Below are positions 1 through 8,980 of a DNA stretch of 64,000 nt, piece by piece; position 1 is the first letter of the stretch, and every line of letters starts with the position of its first letter. Source of the DNA: DASZQL01 sp964391865 (GTDB lineage Bacteria > Planctomycetota > Phycisphaerae > Phycisphaerales > UBA1924); NCBI GenBank assembly GCA_964391865.1, contig CAYMNQ010000006.1, positions 124,001 through 188,000 on the forward strand, read 5' to 3'. Both the position numbers and the translations under genes were made by a program. The notes below the pieces were generated by a model. The model saw only the letters and a program-made list of their open reading frames with translations. It searched no databases and had not been told where the DNA came from.

Positions 1-1194
1 GCTCAGCCGATCATCGATGAACCGCTTGGCGCGCAGCCCCATCTCTTCGAGCCCGGCGCGGTCGGTGCGGAGCATCTCCCGAACCGCGTCCACGATCTCC
101 TCGGGACGCCCACTCTTGATGTGCCAACCCACCCCACCCTGGTTCAGGATGTCCGACGCATGGCACGGATCGGGCCCGAACAGCAGGATCGGCCGCGCCA
201 CCGCCATCGCGCCGTAGATCTTGCACGGATGCACGATCCCGACGACGTTCTCCTCCATCGTGACGATATGAACGTCTGCCGCCGACAGGCTGAAGCGCAG
301 TTCGCTCATCGGCTGGTACGGCAGCGACCGCACGTTGGGCGGGTTGTCACGCTTGATCGCTTCGTCCACTTCCTTCTTCCGCACCCCGCCGCCGATGAAC
401 ATGAACTGCACCTGCGGCTCGCTTTGCAGCAACCGCGCCGCCTCCAGCAGCTTATCGACGGGTGTCGAGAAGCCGTGGTTCCCGCTGTACATGATGACGA
501 ATTTGTCGCTGATCCCCTGCGAACTTCTGAACGAGTTCTCCTCGTGACGCACGACCTCGAGCGCATCTTCATGCGGCCAGGGCGGGAACACCGCGAGTTT
601 GTCCGTCACGTCCACTTTGCGGTTCACGCGCTCCGCCATGAAGCGGTCGAGCGCCACCACCGCCGCCGACCGCCGGAGGACCCATCGTTGGAACACGTTC
701 ATCAGCCGTGCCGCGAGCGACGACTCTTTCATCTTCCCCAGCGCGATCACCTGGTCGGGGTTCAGGTCCATCACCCAATATGTGATGGGAACGCCGCGCA
801 GCATGCTCGTGAACGCCGCCGCGAACCCGCACATGGGCGGTGACGTGCTCACCACGATCCCCGCCAGCCGGCGCGTCGAGAGCCCCGCCCACAGGCAGTG
901 CAGCATGAAGATCATCATCCCCGCGAGCCGAACCGGGATCGATTTCTTCCCGAAGCTCGACCAACGCACGCGCCGCACGTCCACGCCGTCGCGCATCTCG
1001 CGGTTCGCGTACTTCTTTGTCGGGTCGTCGTACCCGCGGTCGGCGGTGATCACGCGCGCTCGGTACCCGCGCCGCGCGAGTTCCACCGCCACGTCCGCCA
1101 TGTGCTGCCCCACGCTCGCCGGGTCGGGCGGGTACACCTGACTCAGCACCAGCACGGTGCGATCGCTCTTGCTCGTTCTCGGCGCGGTGCTCAC
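1..1194 (-). CDS. Glycosyltransferase family 4, WbuB-like (3' end off window)
   Basis: Cytoplasmic GT-B glycosyltransferase, probably acting on surface polysaccharide; the sugar donor cannot be read from sequence. The frame begins VSTAPRTSKSDRTVLVLSQ at GTG 1194, only 12 nt below an in-frame TGA, so the start is well fixed. The N-terminal Rossmann half has the 'SQVYPPDPASVGQHM' donor-fold opening and 'ITYWVMDLNPDQVI'. The C-terminal half has 'VIMYSGNHGFSTPVDKLL', 'FMFIGGG', and the GT4 nucleotide-sugar region 'HPCKIYGAMAVARPILLFG'. About 398 residues are visible and the frame is open to base 1, so only the last few residues should be missing. A GT4 assignment is firm; the exact substrate is inference. 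The neighbour on the same strand is the propeller/TPR protein, separated by 196 bases with no convincing terminator. Confidence 0.9.
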   Translation of the reverse strand, partial: MSTAPRTSKSDRTVLVLSQVYPPDPASVGQHMADVAVELARRGYRARVITADRGYDDPTKKYANREMRDGVDVRRVRWSSFGKKSIPVRLAGMMIFMLHCLWAGLSTRRLAGIVVSTSPPMCGFAAAFTSMLRGVPITYWVMDLNPDQVIALGKMKESSLAARLMNVFQRWVLRRSAAVVALDRFMAERVNRKVDVTDKLAVFPPWPHEDALEVVRHEENSFRSSQGISDKFVIMYSGNHGFSTPVDKLLEAARLLQSEPQVQFMFIGGGVRKKEVDEAIKRDNPPNVRSLPYQPMSELRFSLSAADVHIVTMEENVVGIVHPCKIYGAMAVARPILLFGPDPCHASDILNQGGVGWHIKSGRPEEIVDAVREMLRTDRAGLEEMGLRAKRFIDDRLS

Positions 1195-1390
1195 GGCTGC
1201 TGTTCACTCTCAACGGACGCCCCGCGCCCGAACTCTCAATTCCGAACATCCTCCTACCACGATTCGGAGGGGCGACAGTATGACATGACCAGTACGAACC
1301 GGTCACGTCTGTTGATCGGCTGTTCGGTGTGGAAAGGCGATTCCCTTCGCCAGGTTCGCGCGAGGTTACCGGCATTGGCGGGGGCCTCGG

Positions 1391-4300
1391 CTACTTCGCC
1401 GGGGCGTTCAGCACCCGCGTGACCCCCGCGAAGCTCACGAGGATTTTCCCGTCGATCACCTCGATCCGCTGCGGCGTGTTCTGCTCGCCGCCCTCCACGC
1501 GCACGCTCGTCACGGCCTTGCAGCTATCCGTGCTCCACAGGCTCATTTCGTACGCGTTGAACCCCTCGCCCGCCGGCTCGCCGATCATCTGCATGGTGAC
1601 GATGAAGTCCTGCGCGAACGCGGGAGCCAGAATGCTCTGATCGGATGTCCCGGTATCCGTGCCGACCAGCTGTCCCGCGCGGTCGAACAGCAGCAGCCCG
1701 CGCCGGGTGCCGAAGACGAGCACGTCGCCCATCGTCTTCGACTCCAGCCATCCGTGCCCGACGAGCAGCCGCTCGCGTGTTTCCAGCGCGTCCTGCGGCT
1801 TAAGCTTCCCTGTCGTCGTATCCACCTGCCAGAGCAGATCGTCATCGCCGCTCACAACCACGCGCCCCGGCGCCGCAACGGCGAACGTCGACTCCGCGAG
1901 TTCCTTCGACTGCGCCTGCCACTTCACGCGCGCGCGGAAGACATCGATCATCATCAGCCCGCCCTGCACGCCCGCGACCAGCTCGCCCTCGGGCGTCGCC
2001 ACCAGCCAGCGCAGCTCCGACCGCAGTGGCATGCGCTGGATCGACTGACCCGTCCGCGCATCGAGCGCGACAATCACGGGCGAACCCGGCGCGGTGTCGA
2101 TCTCGACCACGCGCTCGCCCCCCGCTCCCGCGGCGATGTTCTCTACGCCGCCCAGCACCAGCGTCCCCGCGAAGAGCGTCAACTCATGCACGCGGTCGAG
2201 CGCCTTCCGTTCGCGCCACAGCGCCTTGCCCGTGTTCGTGTCGAAGGCGATCACCCCGCCGTCCGTCGTCGCGATCACCAGCGTGTTGTCCTCGAACGCC
2301 CACACGAGCTCGTCGATGTCAACGCCCGCGATCATGGGCAGGTCGACCCGCTCCGGCGAATCCTCCCATCGCCCTCGGATCATGCGCCGGACGCCCTGCG
2401 TGCTCCAGGTGATCTCGCCCGTCTCCGCGTCGCGCCGGAGGAAGACCACGTCGCGCTCGGTCTTCTCGTCGATCGCTTTCGCGAGGAAGACACCGCCGTT
2501 CATCTGGCGCAGGTACGCCTCGTTCCGAACGCCGTCCCACAGCTTCGTCATCTCGCCGTTCACGTTCTTCCACATCGAGAGCGACGAATCGCCCGCCACC
2601 ATCATTACCCGGTCGGGCGGAGGGGCCGGAGCACGCGGATCGTCCGGGCGCGCTAAGGTTACCCCCGCGAGTTCCTGCCCCGCCGAGATCGTCGTCCCGA
2701 TCCGTGCGCGGCGTTCGCCCCGCGCCAGCCGCGCCCGGAAATCATCGAGCAGGTCCGCCGAGTTGAGCCCCCGCCCCTGGTCGGTCAGCACGACCGACGG
2801 GTTCTCCAGCCGCAGTTGTTCCAGCGCCGCGACGGCGGCGTACAGCCGCCCCGCGCGCTCGAGCTGCATCACCAACCGTCCGCCCAGTTCGCCCGCCAGG
2901 GGGTCGTCGCGCTCGAGCGCCTCGCGTGATAGGCGCAAGCCCTCTTCAAGCGCCCACACCGCGAGCTGCGGCTTGCCCTGCGACTCGTACCGCGTCGCCG
3001 CTTCGCTCCACGCCCGGGCCGCCACCCGCGCCACGGGGAATTCCTTCGCCACCGCCTCGAACGGCTCGGGGGTCAGGCTCGCCGAAGCCATCGCGAAGCG
3101 CTGCTCCGCTTCCGCTTCATACGCGGCGTAAACCTCGCGCCCGTGCTCGCGCACCACCCGCCGGAGCCGTGCCGCCGCTTCATCGTCCGCCGGCACGGTC
3201 GTTTCGCCCAGCGTGAATGTCGTCGAGGACAGTTCCTTCGAGCGCAACACCGTCTGGTACGCGTCCACCGCGCGCTGCGGCTGGTCCGTCCCCTCATAGA
3301 ACCGCCCGGCCGCCATCGAGTACGCCACCTTCTCCATCGGCAGCGACGCGGCACGCCCAAGCCGGTCGATCAGCGCCTCGCGTGACACGTTGTCCAGCCG
3401 AGCACCGAGCGGCGCACCGCGCCCCGGCTCGACCATCTCCAGCACCGAGCGGAACAGCCGGCTGCGCCCCTGCTCAGCGCGGTCGCCCGCGCCCGACGCA
3501 TCGATCGCCTTGAGCGCATGATCCAGCGCCGGCAGGATGCCCGCCGGCTTGTCCGCGCGGTACGACAGCTCCGCGAACGTGACCGCCGGCATCGGGTTCT
3601 CGGGCTCCGCAGTCATCCGCTCGCGCAGCATCTTCTCTGCCGTATCCCACAGCAGATAGGTATGCACGCGCACGTCGTCGACCACCACCAATTGCCCCGG
3701 CAGCGGCAGCACCATGCCGGGCGAGTCGAGCGGCACCTCCGTCGGCGGCGTGCCCGGCGCGTCCGTCGCGCCGATCAGCAGCATGCCTTGCGCCGTCGGT
3801 GCGACCAGTTGCCCGCCGCTCACCACCACTCGCCCGCGGATGCCCGGCTGTTCCACGGTCAGAATCATGTTGGGCGAGTCGGTCGAGCCGAACGCCGCGA
3901 GGTCTTTCGCGAACAGGTCCGAGTCCGCCACGCCGATCAACCGTCCCGCTGCCGCGAGCAGGTACTTCGGGTTGCTCCAGCGCGAGGCCGTCTCGCGCGC
4001 CAGCACCGCGCCGGTGTCGGGATCGAGCATCACGATCTCGCGCCGATCGGGGCTGAGAACGAACAGCCGGCCCTCGTACCACACGGGCGCCGCGGTCTCC
4101 CACGCCGACCCGCCGCCGCCCGCGCCGAAGGTCTCGGTGTCCATCCGCCGGAGCCAGCGCAGCCGTCCGCTGGCAGTCTCGACCGCGGCGCAGAAGCCGA
4201 TGCGGTCGCAGCGAAACGTCACGCCGTCGCGCACCAGCGCCGTGTCGCCCGCCAACGAGCGCGTGCCGTAGGGCAGTGCGCCGATGCTGCCGAGCTGCGT

Positions 4301-5608
4301 CGCCCACGCCAATTGCCCGGTGCGCGTGTCCACGCCGATCAGGTAGGAACTGTTGAGCCGGCGCGCCGGCACCTGCTTCACCGCCGTCAGAACCGTTACC
4401 CCCTCGTCGATCAACGGCGGGCCGCTCAGCATCGACTCCATCAGGCTCTCCTCGCCGAAGTCTTCGATCGTTCTCGTCCACAGCACGCGCCCGCTCAGCG
4501 CGTCAAGCCCGATCAGCGCGCGGCGCGACGAACCCCGGTCGAACTGCGCCGGGATCCCGGTGAGCGCCACGACGGTTTCCCCGTCGGATGCGAGCCCGAT
4601 CACCTCTTCGAGCAGATCGCGCACGAACGCATTGGCGTTGAGCCGCCCCGCGTCCACGCGCACGCGCCATAACAGCGACAGCGTGAATCGGTTCCATGCC
4701 GAGATGGTCTGGGCGTCGTTCACGTACACGATGTCGCCCACCACGGTCGGTACGGTGTAGAGCAATTGAGCGTCGGGTGGGATCTGCCGCGAGGCGCGCT
4801 GATCGTTCACCGGGATTCCGGTCATCCCCTCGCCCGTGTAGTCCGACCACAGCGGCTTGGGCAGCAGACCCTCCATCTCGCTCGGCTCGGCGGCGTCGAA
4901 CGGCGACCGCACCACCGGGATCGTCGGGTGCTCCGTCGGCACTGCGCCGCGCGCGGGGGCGCGGGCTTCCGCGCGCCAGCGAGCCAGCCGCTCGATCGCG
5001 CGCATCTTCAGCCCCCCGTCGCGAAGGTAGCCCGACGCTTGCTCCAACAGTGTGATCGCGTCCAGCGCACGCTCGCCTGCGCGGTCCGGGTGGCGATCCA
5101 ATTGTTCGAGCGTCAAAATCGCCGACGCGAACTGCGCTGATTCGAGATGGTTCTGCGCCCGGCGCAGCACGGCCTCGTATCCCGCGGCGGTTAGGAGATA
5201 TGACTCCTCGGCCCGGGCGATCTCGCTCCCGCTCAGCGCCGCCCGCGAGATCGGCTCGAACACTTCGCGGTACTTCTCCAGCAGTTCCTTGTTCTCCAGC
5301 AGCGCCTCGTTCAAGCGGTCGCGCACGGTCACGAACACCGCGCCATCCGCGGCACTTGGCAGCACCCGCCGCGGTTCCTCGTTCAGCCGAGCCTGCACCG
5401 CCCGCGCCGCGTCCTCGAGGTTCCGGTCAGGCCCGAGATCTTTCAGCCCGGACAGCACCGCCGCCGCTCGGGGCGAGTCGTCCAGATACACCGGGCTGGC
5501 GACCGGCATCTGGCCCTGTGCGGTTCCCGTCAGCATGGCAAGAATCACTGCCGCGGCCCGGTAAGGACCGAAAAACCCCGCTATGCGACCGATTAAATGT
5601 TGACCCAT
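1391..5608 (-). CDS. Secreted double PQQ-like beta-propeller / TPR protein
   Basis: A 1405-residue exported protein. Residues 1-33 are a signal peptide with the hydrophobic core 'AAAVILAMLTGTAQG'. A helical region (about 45-215) with TPR-like pairs is followed by a first beta-propeller from about residue 280, recognisable from repeated PQQ/BamB-type blades such as 'GDIVYVNDAQTISAWNR', 'GLDALSGRVLWTRTI' and 'GVDTRTGQLAWATQL'. A TPR solenoid occupies roughly 640-950 ('AAGRFYEGTDQPQRAVDAY'). A second propeller runs from about 1000 to the end ('AFDTNTGKALWRERKAL', 'ALDARTGQSIQRM'). The architecture propeller-TPR-propeller suggests a periplasmic or surface scaffold rather than a quinoprotein enzyme; no catalytic dehydrogenase Asp/Glu set was recognised. 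Function is not known. It is divergently oriented to the small membrane protein at 5776. Confidence 0.9.
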   Translation of the reverse strand: MGQHLIGRIAGFFGPYRAAAVILAMLTGTAQGQMPVASPVYLDDSPRAAAVLSGLKDLGPDRNLEDAARAVQARLNEEPRRVLPSAADGAVFVTVRDRLNEALLENKELLEKYREVFEPISRAALSGSEIARAEESYLLTAAGYEAVLRRAQNHLESAQFASAILTLEQLDRHPDRAGERALDAITLLEQASGYLRDGGLKMRAIERLARWRAEARAPARGAVPTEHPTIPVVRSPFDAAEPSEMEGLLPKPLWSDYTGEGMTGIPVNDQRASRQIPPDAQLLYTVPTVVGDIVYVNDAQTISAWNRFTLSLLWRVRVDAGRLNANAFVRDLLEEVIGLASDGETVVALTGIPAQFDRGSSRRALIGLDALSGRVLWTRTIEDFGEESLMESMLSGPPLIDEGVTVLTAVKQVPARRLNSSYLIGVDTRTGQLAWATQLGSIGALPYGTRSLAGDTALVRDGVTFRCDRIGFCAAVETASGRLRWLRRMDTETFGAGGGGSAWETAAPVWYEGRLFVLSPDRREIVMLDPDTGAVLARETASRWSNPKYLLAAAGRLIGVADSDLFAKDLAAFGSTDSPNMILTVEQPGIRGRVVVSGGQLVAPTAQGMLLIGATDAPGTPPTEVPLDSPGMVLPLPGQLVVVDDVRVHTYLLWDTAEKMLRERMTAEPENPMPAVTFAELSYRADKPAGILPALDHALKAIDASGAGDRAEQGRSRLFRSVLEMVEPGRGAPLGARLDNVSREALIDRLGRAASLPMEKVAYSMAAGRFYEGTDQPQRAVDAYQTVLRSKELSSTTFTLGETTVPADDEAAARLRRVVREHGREVYAAYEAEAEQRFAMASASLTPEPFEAVAKEFPVARVAARAWSEAATRYESQGKPQLAVWALEEGLRLSREALERDDPLAGELGGRLVMQLERAGRLYAAVAALEQLRLENPSVVLTDQGRGLNSADLLDDFRARLARGERRARIGTTISAGQELAGVTLARPDDPRAPAPPPDRVMMVAGDSSLSMWKNVNGEMTKLWDGVRNEAYLRQMNGGVFLAKAIDEKTERDVVFLRRDAETGEITWSTQGVRRMIRGRWEDSPERVDLPMIAGVDIDELVWAFEDNTLVIATTDGGVIAFDTNTGKALWRERKALDRVHELTLFAGTLVLGGVENIAAGAGGERVVEIDTAPGSPVIVALDARTGQSIQRMPLRSELRWLVATPEGELVAGVQGGLMMIDVFRARVKWQAQSKELAESTFAVAAPGRVVVSGDDDLLWQVDTTTGKLKPQDALETRERLLVGHGWLESKTMGDVLVFGTRRGLLLFDRAGQLVGTDTGTSDQSILAPAFAQDFIVTMQMIGEPAGEGFNAYEMSLWSTDSCKAVTSVRVEGGEQNTPQRIEVIDGKILVSFAGVTRVLNAPAK

Positions 5609-5775
5609 TCGGCACCCGCTTCAGAGGTTCTCGAATCCGACCATCCGGAACAGCCGTACCAGTGTAGGTCGCCGGTAGTCGACTCTTCGCCTCGATCGAC
5701 CCCCGGCTCCAGCCGATAGACGAATCCCGGACCGCCGACCGGCGATCCCTCCCTTCGTACCGGCTGGAGCGCCCA

Positions 5776-6255
5776 ATGACCACACTCAGGGCACAACCCG
5801 TCTCGATCACTACGTTCGCCGGTCGCCCATCGACCCTCTTCGAGCGGGCCGCCACGATGGAGGCAATTGTCTGCCGCGTGAGCCTCCTGATCCTCGCGAT
5901 CATCATGATGGGGGGCGTCGATCTCTACTGCACGCTCACCTACATGCGCTCTGTCGGCATGATCGAAGTCAACCCCATCGCCCGCTACATCGTCCAGGTT
6001 GGCGGCGCGGGGATGCTGCTCAGCTTCAAGTTCGGCACGATGGCGCTCTCCGCGATGGTGCTGTTCCTCGCCCGCCGCCACCCGCGCACCGAGGCGCACT
6101 GCTGGCTCGGCTTCGGCATCCTGCTGGCGCTGATGGCCCACTGGGTCCACTACAACGCCACCGTGCCCTCGATCACCAGCGAGATCGTGAGTCTCGCCAG
6201 CACCGCGAATCCCTGCGCGCAGATGCCCGAGGCGTGGGTGAAGCTCGAGATGTGA
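5776..6255 (+). CDS. Small integral membrane protein, DUF5658-like
   Basis: A 159-residue protein with about three predicted membrane helices: 'VSLLILAIIMMGGVDLYCT', 'GAGMLLSFKFGTMALSAMV' and 'CWLGFGILLALMAHWVHY'. The pattern of an Asp in the first helix, a GMIEVNPIAR loop and a Lys in the second helix (SFKFGT) resembles the DUF5658 family of small bacterial membrane proteins of unknown function; this family match is from memory of the motif. A GGAG ribosome-binding site lies about ten bases before ATG 5776, supporting that start; a second ATG at 5857 (MEAIVCRV) would remove an unremarkable 27-residue leader. It stands alone, divergent from the propeller gene and convergent with polX. Confidence 0.75.
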   Translation: MTTLRAQPVSITTFAGRPSTLFERAATMEAIVCRVSLLILAIIMMGGVDLYCTLTYMRSVGMIEVNPIARYIVQVGGAGMLLSFKFGTMALSAMVLFLARRHPRTEAHCWLGFGILLALMAHWVHYNATVPSITSEIVSLASTANPCAQMPEAWVKLEM

Positions 6256-6295
6256 TCCGCGCCCGGCATGCGTGCCCGACTCGGCCGAGCCCGAC

Positions 6296-8068
6296 TCATC
6301 TGCTCTCCGCCAACCACTCGTGCAGCTTCTTCCCCGCCCAGCAGTTGATGCAGCGGTCGGCCGTCAGCGCCGCGCGCCGAGCGGTGAGCACGCCGTAACG
6401 CAGGTGGTCGAAGTCTTCGACCGAGTGAACGTCGCAGTCGATCGCGATCAGCGCTCCCGCGTCGAGCGCGGTGCGAACATGCTGGTCGCGCAGGTCGAGC
6501 CGCAGCCAGTGCGCGTTGATCTCGAGCGCAACCCTGTGCGCCGCAGCCGCTTTGGCGATCGCCGCGATATCCGGGAAGAACCCCTCGCGCTTGTTGATGA
6601 GCCGCCCCGTCGGGTGCCCGAGGATGCGCACGTACGGATTCTCGATCGCGCGGAGCAGCCGCTTAGTCGCGGTCTTCTCGTCCTGCTTCAGCGACGCGTG
6701 CGGCGAGGCGACCACATGATCCAGCCGCGCGAGAATATCATCGGGGTAATCGAGCGACCCGTCGGCGAGGATGTCCACCTCGCTGCCCGCCAGAATCGTG
6801 ATCCCCGTCACCTGTTTCCGCGCCGCGTGGACCGCTTCGATGTGCTCGATTAGCCGCTCGACGCTCAGCCCGCCCGCGATCGCCGAGCTTTTCGAGTGGT
6901 CCGTCACGGCGATGGTGTGGAACCCGCGCGCCTTCGCCGCCTCGGCCAGCTCGACGATCGACATTTTCCCGTCCGACGCCGTCGTGTGCGCGTGCAGTTC
7001 CGCTTTGATGTCTTCGAGTGTGATCAAATGATCCGGCGGCGCATCGCTCCACCCGGCCCGCTCCTCGCGCAGCTCGGGCGGGATCTCCGGCAGCCCAAGC
7101 GACTCGAAAATCTCCAATTCGCTCGCGCCCGCCAACGCCTGCACCCCCCGGTGCTGCGGCGGGGTCTTCCCGCCATCCTCCGGGTACAGGCCGTACTCGT
7201 TGAGCGTCAACTTCTTCTTCAGCGCCAACTCGCGCGTGCGGACGTTGAACTCCTTCGATCCGGTGAAGTACATCAGCGCCGCGCCCCACGACGCTTTGGG
7301 GACCAGGCGCAGATCCGCCTGCAGGTGCCGGCCGCGCAGCGTCAGCCGCACGGAGCACTTGCTCTCCCCCTTCGCCAGCACCTTTTCGACTTCGGGCATG
7401 GTGGTGAAAGCGTCCCGCGCCGCGTCGGCATCGTCCGCCGCGACGAGAAGATCGACATCGCCGATCGTCTCCTTCCCCCGTCGCAGCGACCCGGCGAAGG
7501 CGCACTGCGTCACCCCCTTCACCCTCATCATCCGCGCGACGAGTTCCTCCGCGATCGGCATCGCGATCCCGATCGGGATGCGGTCCGCCGCCTTCTCCGC
7601 GAACGCCATCGCGTCCTTGATGTTCTGCACCGTCTTCTCGCCCATCCGCGGCACCTGCATGATCGAGCCGTCGTCGATCACGCGCTTCAGGTCCGCCAGG
7701 CTCGTGACGTTCAACTCCCTCCACAGGTGCTTCACCGTCTTGGGGCCGAGACCCGGGATGTTCATCACCTCAAGCAACCCCCGCGGCACGGCTTCGAGCA
7801 GTTCTTCCAGTTCGCCGATCTTCCCGTGCTGCGCGAACTCTTCGATCTTGTCCGCGATCTTCGGGCCCACGCCCTCGATCGCCAGCAACTCCTCGCGCCC
7901 GCCCGCGGTTTTCGTCAGCGCGACGAGGTCGCGCGGATGGTCCTCTACCAGCCGCGCCACGCGCTGGTGCGCCACGATGCGGAACTTGTCCTTGGCGCTG
8001 GTGCTCGTGAGTTCGAGCAGCCGCGCGATCAGTTCGAAGCACTCGGCCAGTTCGCTGTTCCTGCTCAT
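6296..8068 (-). CDS. polX: DNA polymerase/3'-5' exonuclease PolX
   Basis: Family X DNA polymerase fused to a PHP nuclease domain, acting in base-excision and gap-filling repair. Length (590 aa) fits bacterial PolX. Residues 1-160 hold the 8-kDa-like and helix-hairpin-helix segments ('AIEGVGPKIADKIEE', 'NIPGLGPKTVKHLW'). The palm carries the nucleotide-binding motif 'GSLRRGKETIGDVDLL' with the two catalytic Asp, and the third Asp in 'LQADLRLV'. The PHP domain follows from about 345, with its metal ligands visible as 'ELHAHTTASDG', 'TDHS', 'GSEVDI', 'SPHAS', 'ILGHP', 'EINAH' and 'DCDVHS'. All expected catalytic groups are present, so both activities should be intact. The start ATG 8068 lies 6 bases after the stop of the small ORF upstream, suggesting co-transcription. 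Confidence 0.96.
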   Translation of the reverse strand: MSRNSELAECFELIARLLELTSTSAKDKFRIVAHQRVARLVEDHPRDLVALTKTAGGREELLAIEGVGPKIADKIEEFAQHGKIGELEELLEAVPRGLLEVMNIPGLGPKTVKHLWRELNVTSLADLKRVIDDGSIMQVPRMGEKTVQNIKDAMAFAEKAADRIPIGIAMPIAEELVARMMRVKGVTQCAFAGSLRRGKETIGDVDLLVAADDADAARDAFTTMPEVEKVLAKGESKCSVRLTLRGRHLQADLRLVPKASWGAALMYFTGSKEFNVRTRELALKKKLTLNEYGLYPEDGGKTPPQHRGVQALAGASELEIFESLGLPEIPPELREERAGWSDAPPDHLITLEDIKAELHAHTTASDGKMSIVELAEAAKARGFHTIAVTDHSKSSAIAGGLSVERLIEHIEAVHAARKQVTGITILAGSEVDILADGSLDYPDDILARLDHVVASPHASLKQDEKTATKRLLRAIENPYVRILGHPTGRLINKREGFFPDIAAIAKAAAAHRVALEINAHWLRLDLRDQHVRTALDAGALIAIDCDVHSVEDFDHLRYGVLTARRAALTADRCINCWAGKKLHEWLAESR

Positions 8069-8074
8069 GCAAGG

Positions 8075-8524
8075 TCACGACGCCGGGCGCGACCGCCGCC
8101 CGTCCTTTGCAGATGACTCGCGCTTCGGGTTCTTCGGCCCGTTCGCCCTCGAATAGCTCCTCATCACTTGCTCAAAGTACCCCGTCCGCTGCACCGGCTC
8201 CGCGGAGATGCGCACGACTGTGCCGCCGGTCTCGGCATGAAGGTGAGCCGGCATCGCGTCATCCTGGTCGATCCCCGCTGCGCGCAGCCCCGGGTCGTAC
8301 AACTCCGCCATCCGCTGCTCGACACCCTCGACGATCGCCTCACGCTCCTCGCCCGGCGCCAGCATCAACGCCGCCAGCCACCGGCGCGCCAGCTCCGGCC
8401 CCTTGCCCCCCGATAGTCGCAGCATTTCAACCAGCAGCCGAAGGTGGTCGTTTGGCAACAGGGTCGGCGACGGTGCCGGACTTGGCCTTGACGGATCCCG
8501 GTTTGTCGGTTGGATGATAGGCAT
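8075..8524 (-). CDS. Hypothetical protein upstream of polX
   Basis: A 149-residue soluble protein that I do not recognise. The middle is convincingly protein-like and amphipathic ('NDHLRLLVEMLRLSGG', 'ARRWLAALMLAPGEEREAI', 'VEQRMAELYDPGL'), while both termini are Pro/Ser/Lys-rich and probably disordered. No catalytic motif or signal peptide is visible. Its first 98 bases overlap the preceding ORF in another frame, and no good ribosome-binding site precedes ATG 8524, so translation may be coupled, or the two ORFs may be pieces of one gene broken by a frameshift. The stop is 6 bases before polX. Confidence 0.6.
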   Translation of the reverse strand: MPIIQPTNRDPSRPSPAPSPTLLPNDHLRLLVEMLRLSGGKGPELARRWLAALMLAPGEEREAIVEGVEQRMAELYDPGLRAAGIDQDDAMPAHLHAETGGTVVRISAEPVQRTGYFEQVMRSYSRANGPKNPKRESSAKDGRRSRPAS

Positions 8525-8714
8525 GTACCACAGTAGCGGAGGGTACCGCGCCAGCCGCTCGCGCGTTCAGCCGCACATCAATCAAATTCACCATCGCCTC
8601 AATCCGATCGGCCCGGCCTGTCACCGCCTCAAGCGCGCTCACCAGCGCTGACACAAGCTCCGACGGGTTCGCTTCCTTCGGCGCGTGCGAGCGGTGTTCG
8701 CTGTGATTCGGCAC
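8427..8714 (-). CDS. Hypothetical protein, GTG start, overlapping the next ORF
   Basis: A 95-residue frame beginning with GTG 8714 (VPNHSEHRSHAPKEAN). It contains the helical stretch 'SELVSALVSALEAVTGRADR' and 'IEAMVNLIDVRLNARAAG', which look like real protein. The C-terminal 40 residues, over the overlap with the following gene, are lower in quality. No family is recognised. The reading frame stays open and protein-like for about 69 codons further upstream without any ATG, GTG or TTG, so this may be the remnant of a longer gene rather than an intact one. Confidence 0.45.
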   Translation of the reverse strand: MPNHSEHRSHAPKEANPSELVSALVSALEAVTGRADRIEAMVNLIDVRLNARAAGAVPSATVVHAYHPTDKPGSVKAKSGTVADPVAKRPPSAAG

Positions 8715-8921
8715 GCCCGGCCCCGTCCGCAGCCGGGGCGCGTTCAGATCGAGCCGCGTGCACAGCGCTTCCAGAAACTCAATGCTCGGCGAAGCGTCGT
8801 TCAGATATCCCGAGCAGTCTCGACATTCTGATCCGCCAATGGCGCGCCGGAGCGGAAGGTGCGATTGCCGATGACCGCTAACATGCGTTCGTATATGGAA
8901 GTAAGTTCCACGGCTTGATTC
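8715..8921 (-). pseudogene. Open, protein-like upstream extension lacking a start codon
   Basis: In frame with the GTG-started ORF ending at 8427, this stretch reads through without a stop from just after a TGA at 8922-8924. Its translation has genuine-looking segments, such as 'LRRAIGGSECRDCSGYLN' and 'SPSIEFLEALCTRLDLNAP'. There is no ATG, GTG or TTG in the frame. Either a rare start such as ATT or CTG is used, a frameshift connects it to the ATG about 8891 in another frame, or it is the decayed 5' part of a gene. I infer decay. Confidence 0.4.
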
Positions 8922-8980
8922 TCACGAATCACGCATCGTCTTACAAGCACGCAGAAGTGATTCACATTTGGAGAAGCATC

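Noticed and set aside
569..1375. Minus-strand open frame starting near a strong AGGAGG-like site at about 1240
   Set aside because: It runs out of phase through the glycosyltransferase and has no domain; the GT4 motifs are all in the frame from GTG 1194.
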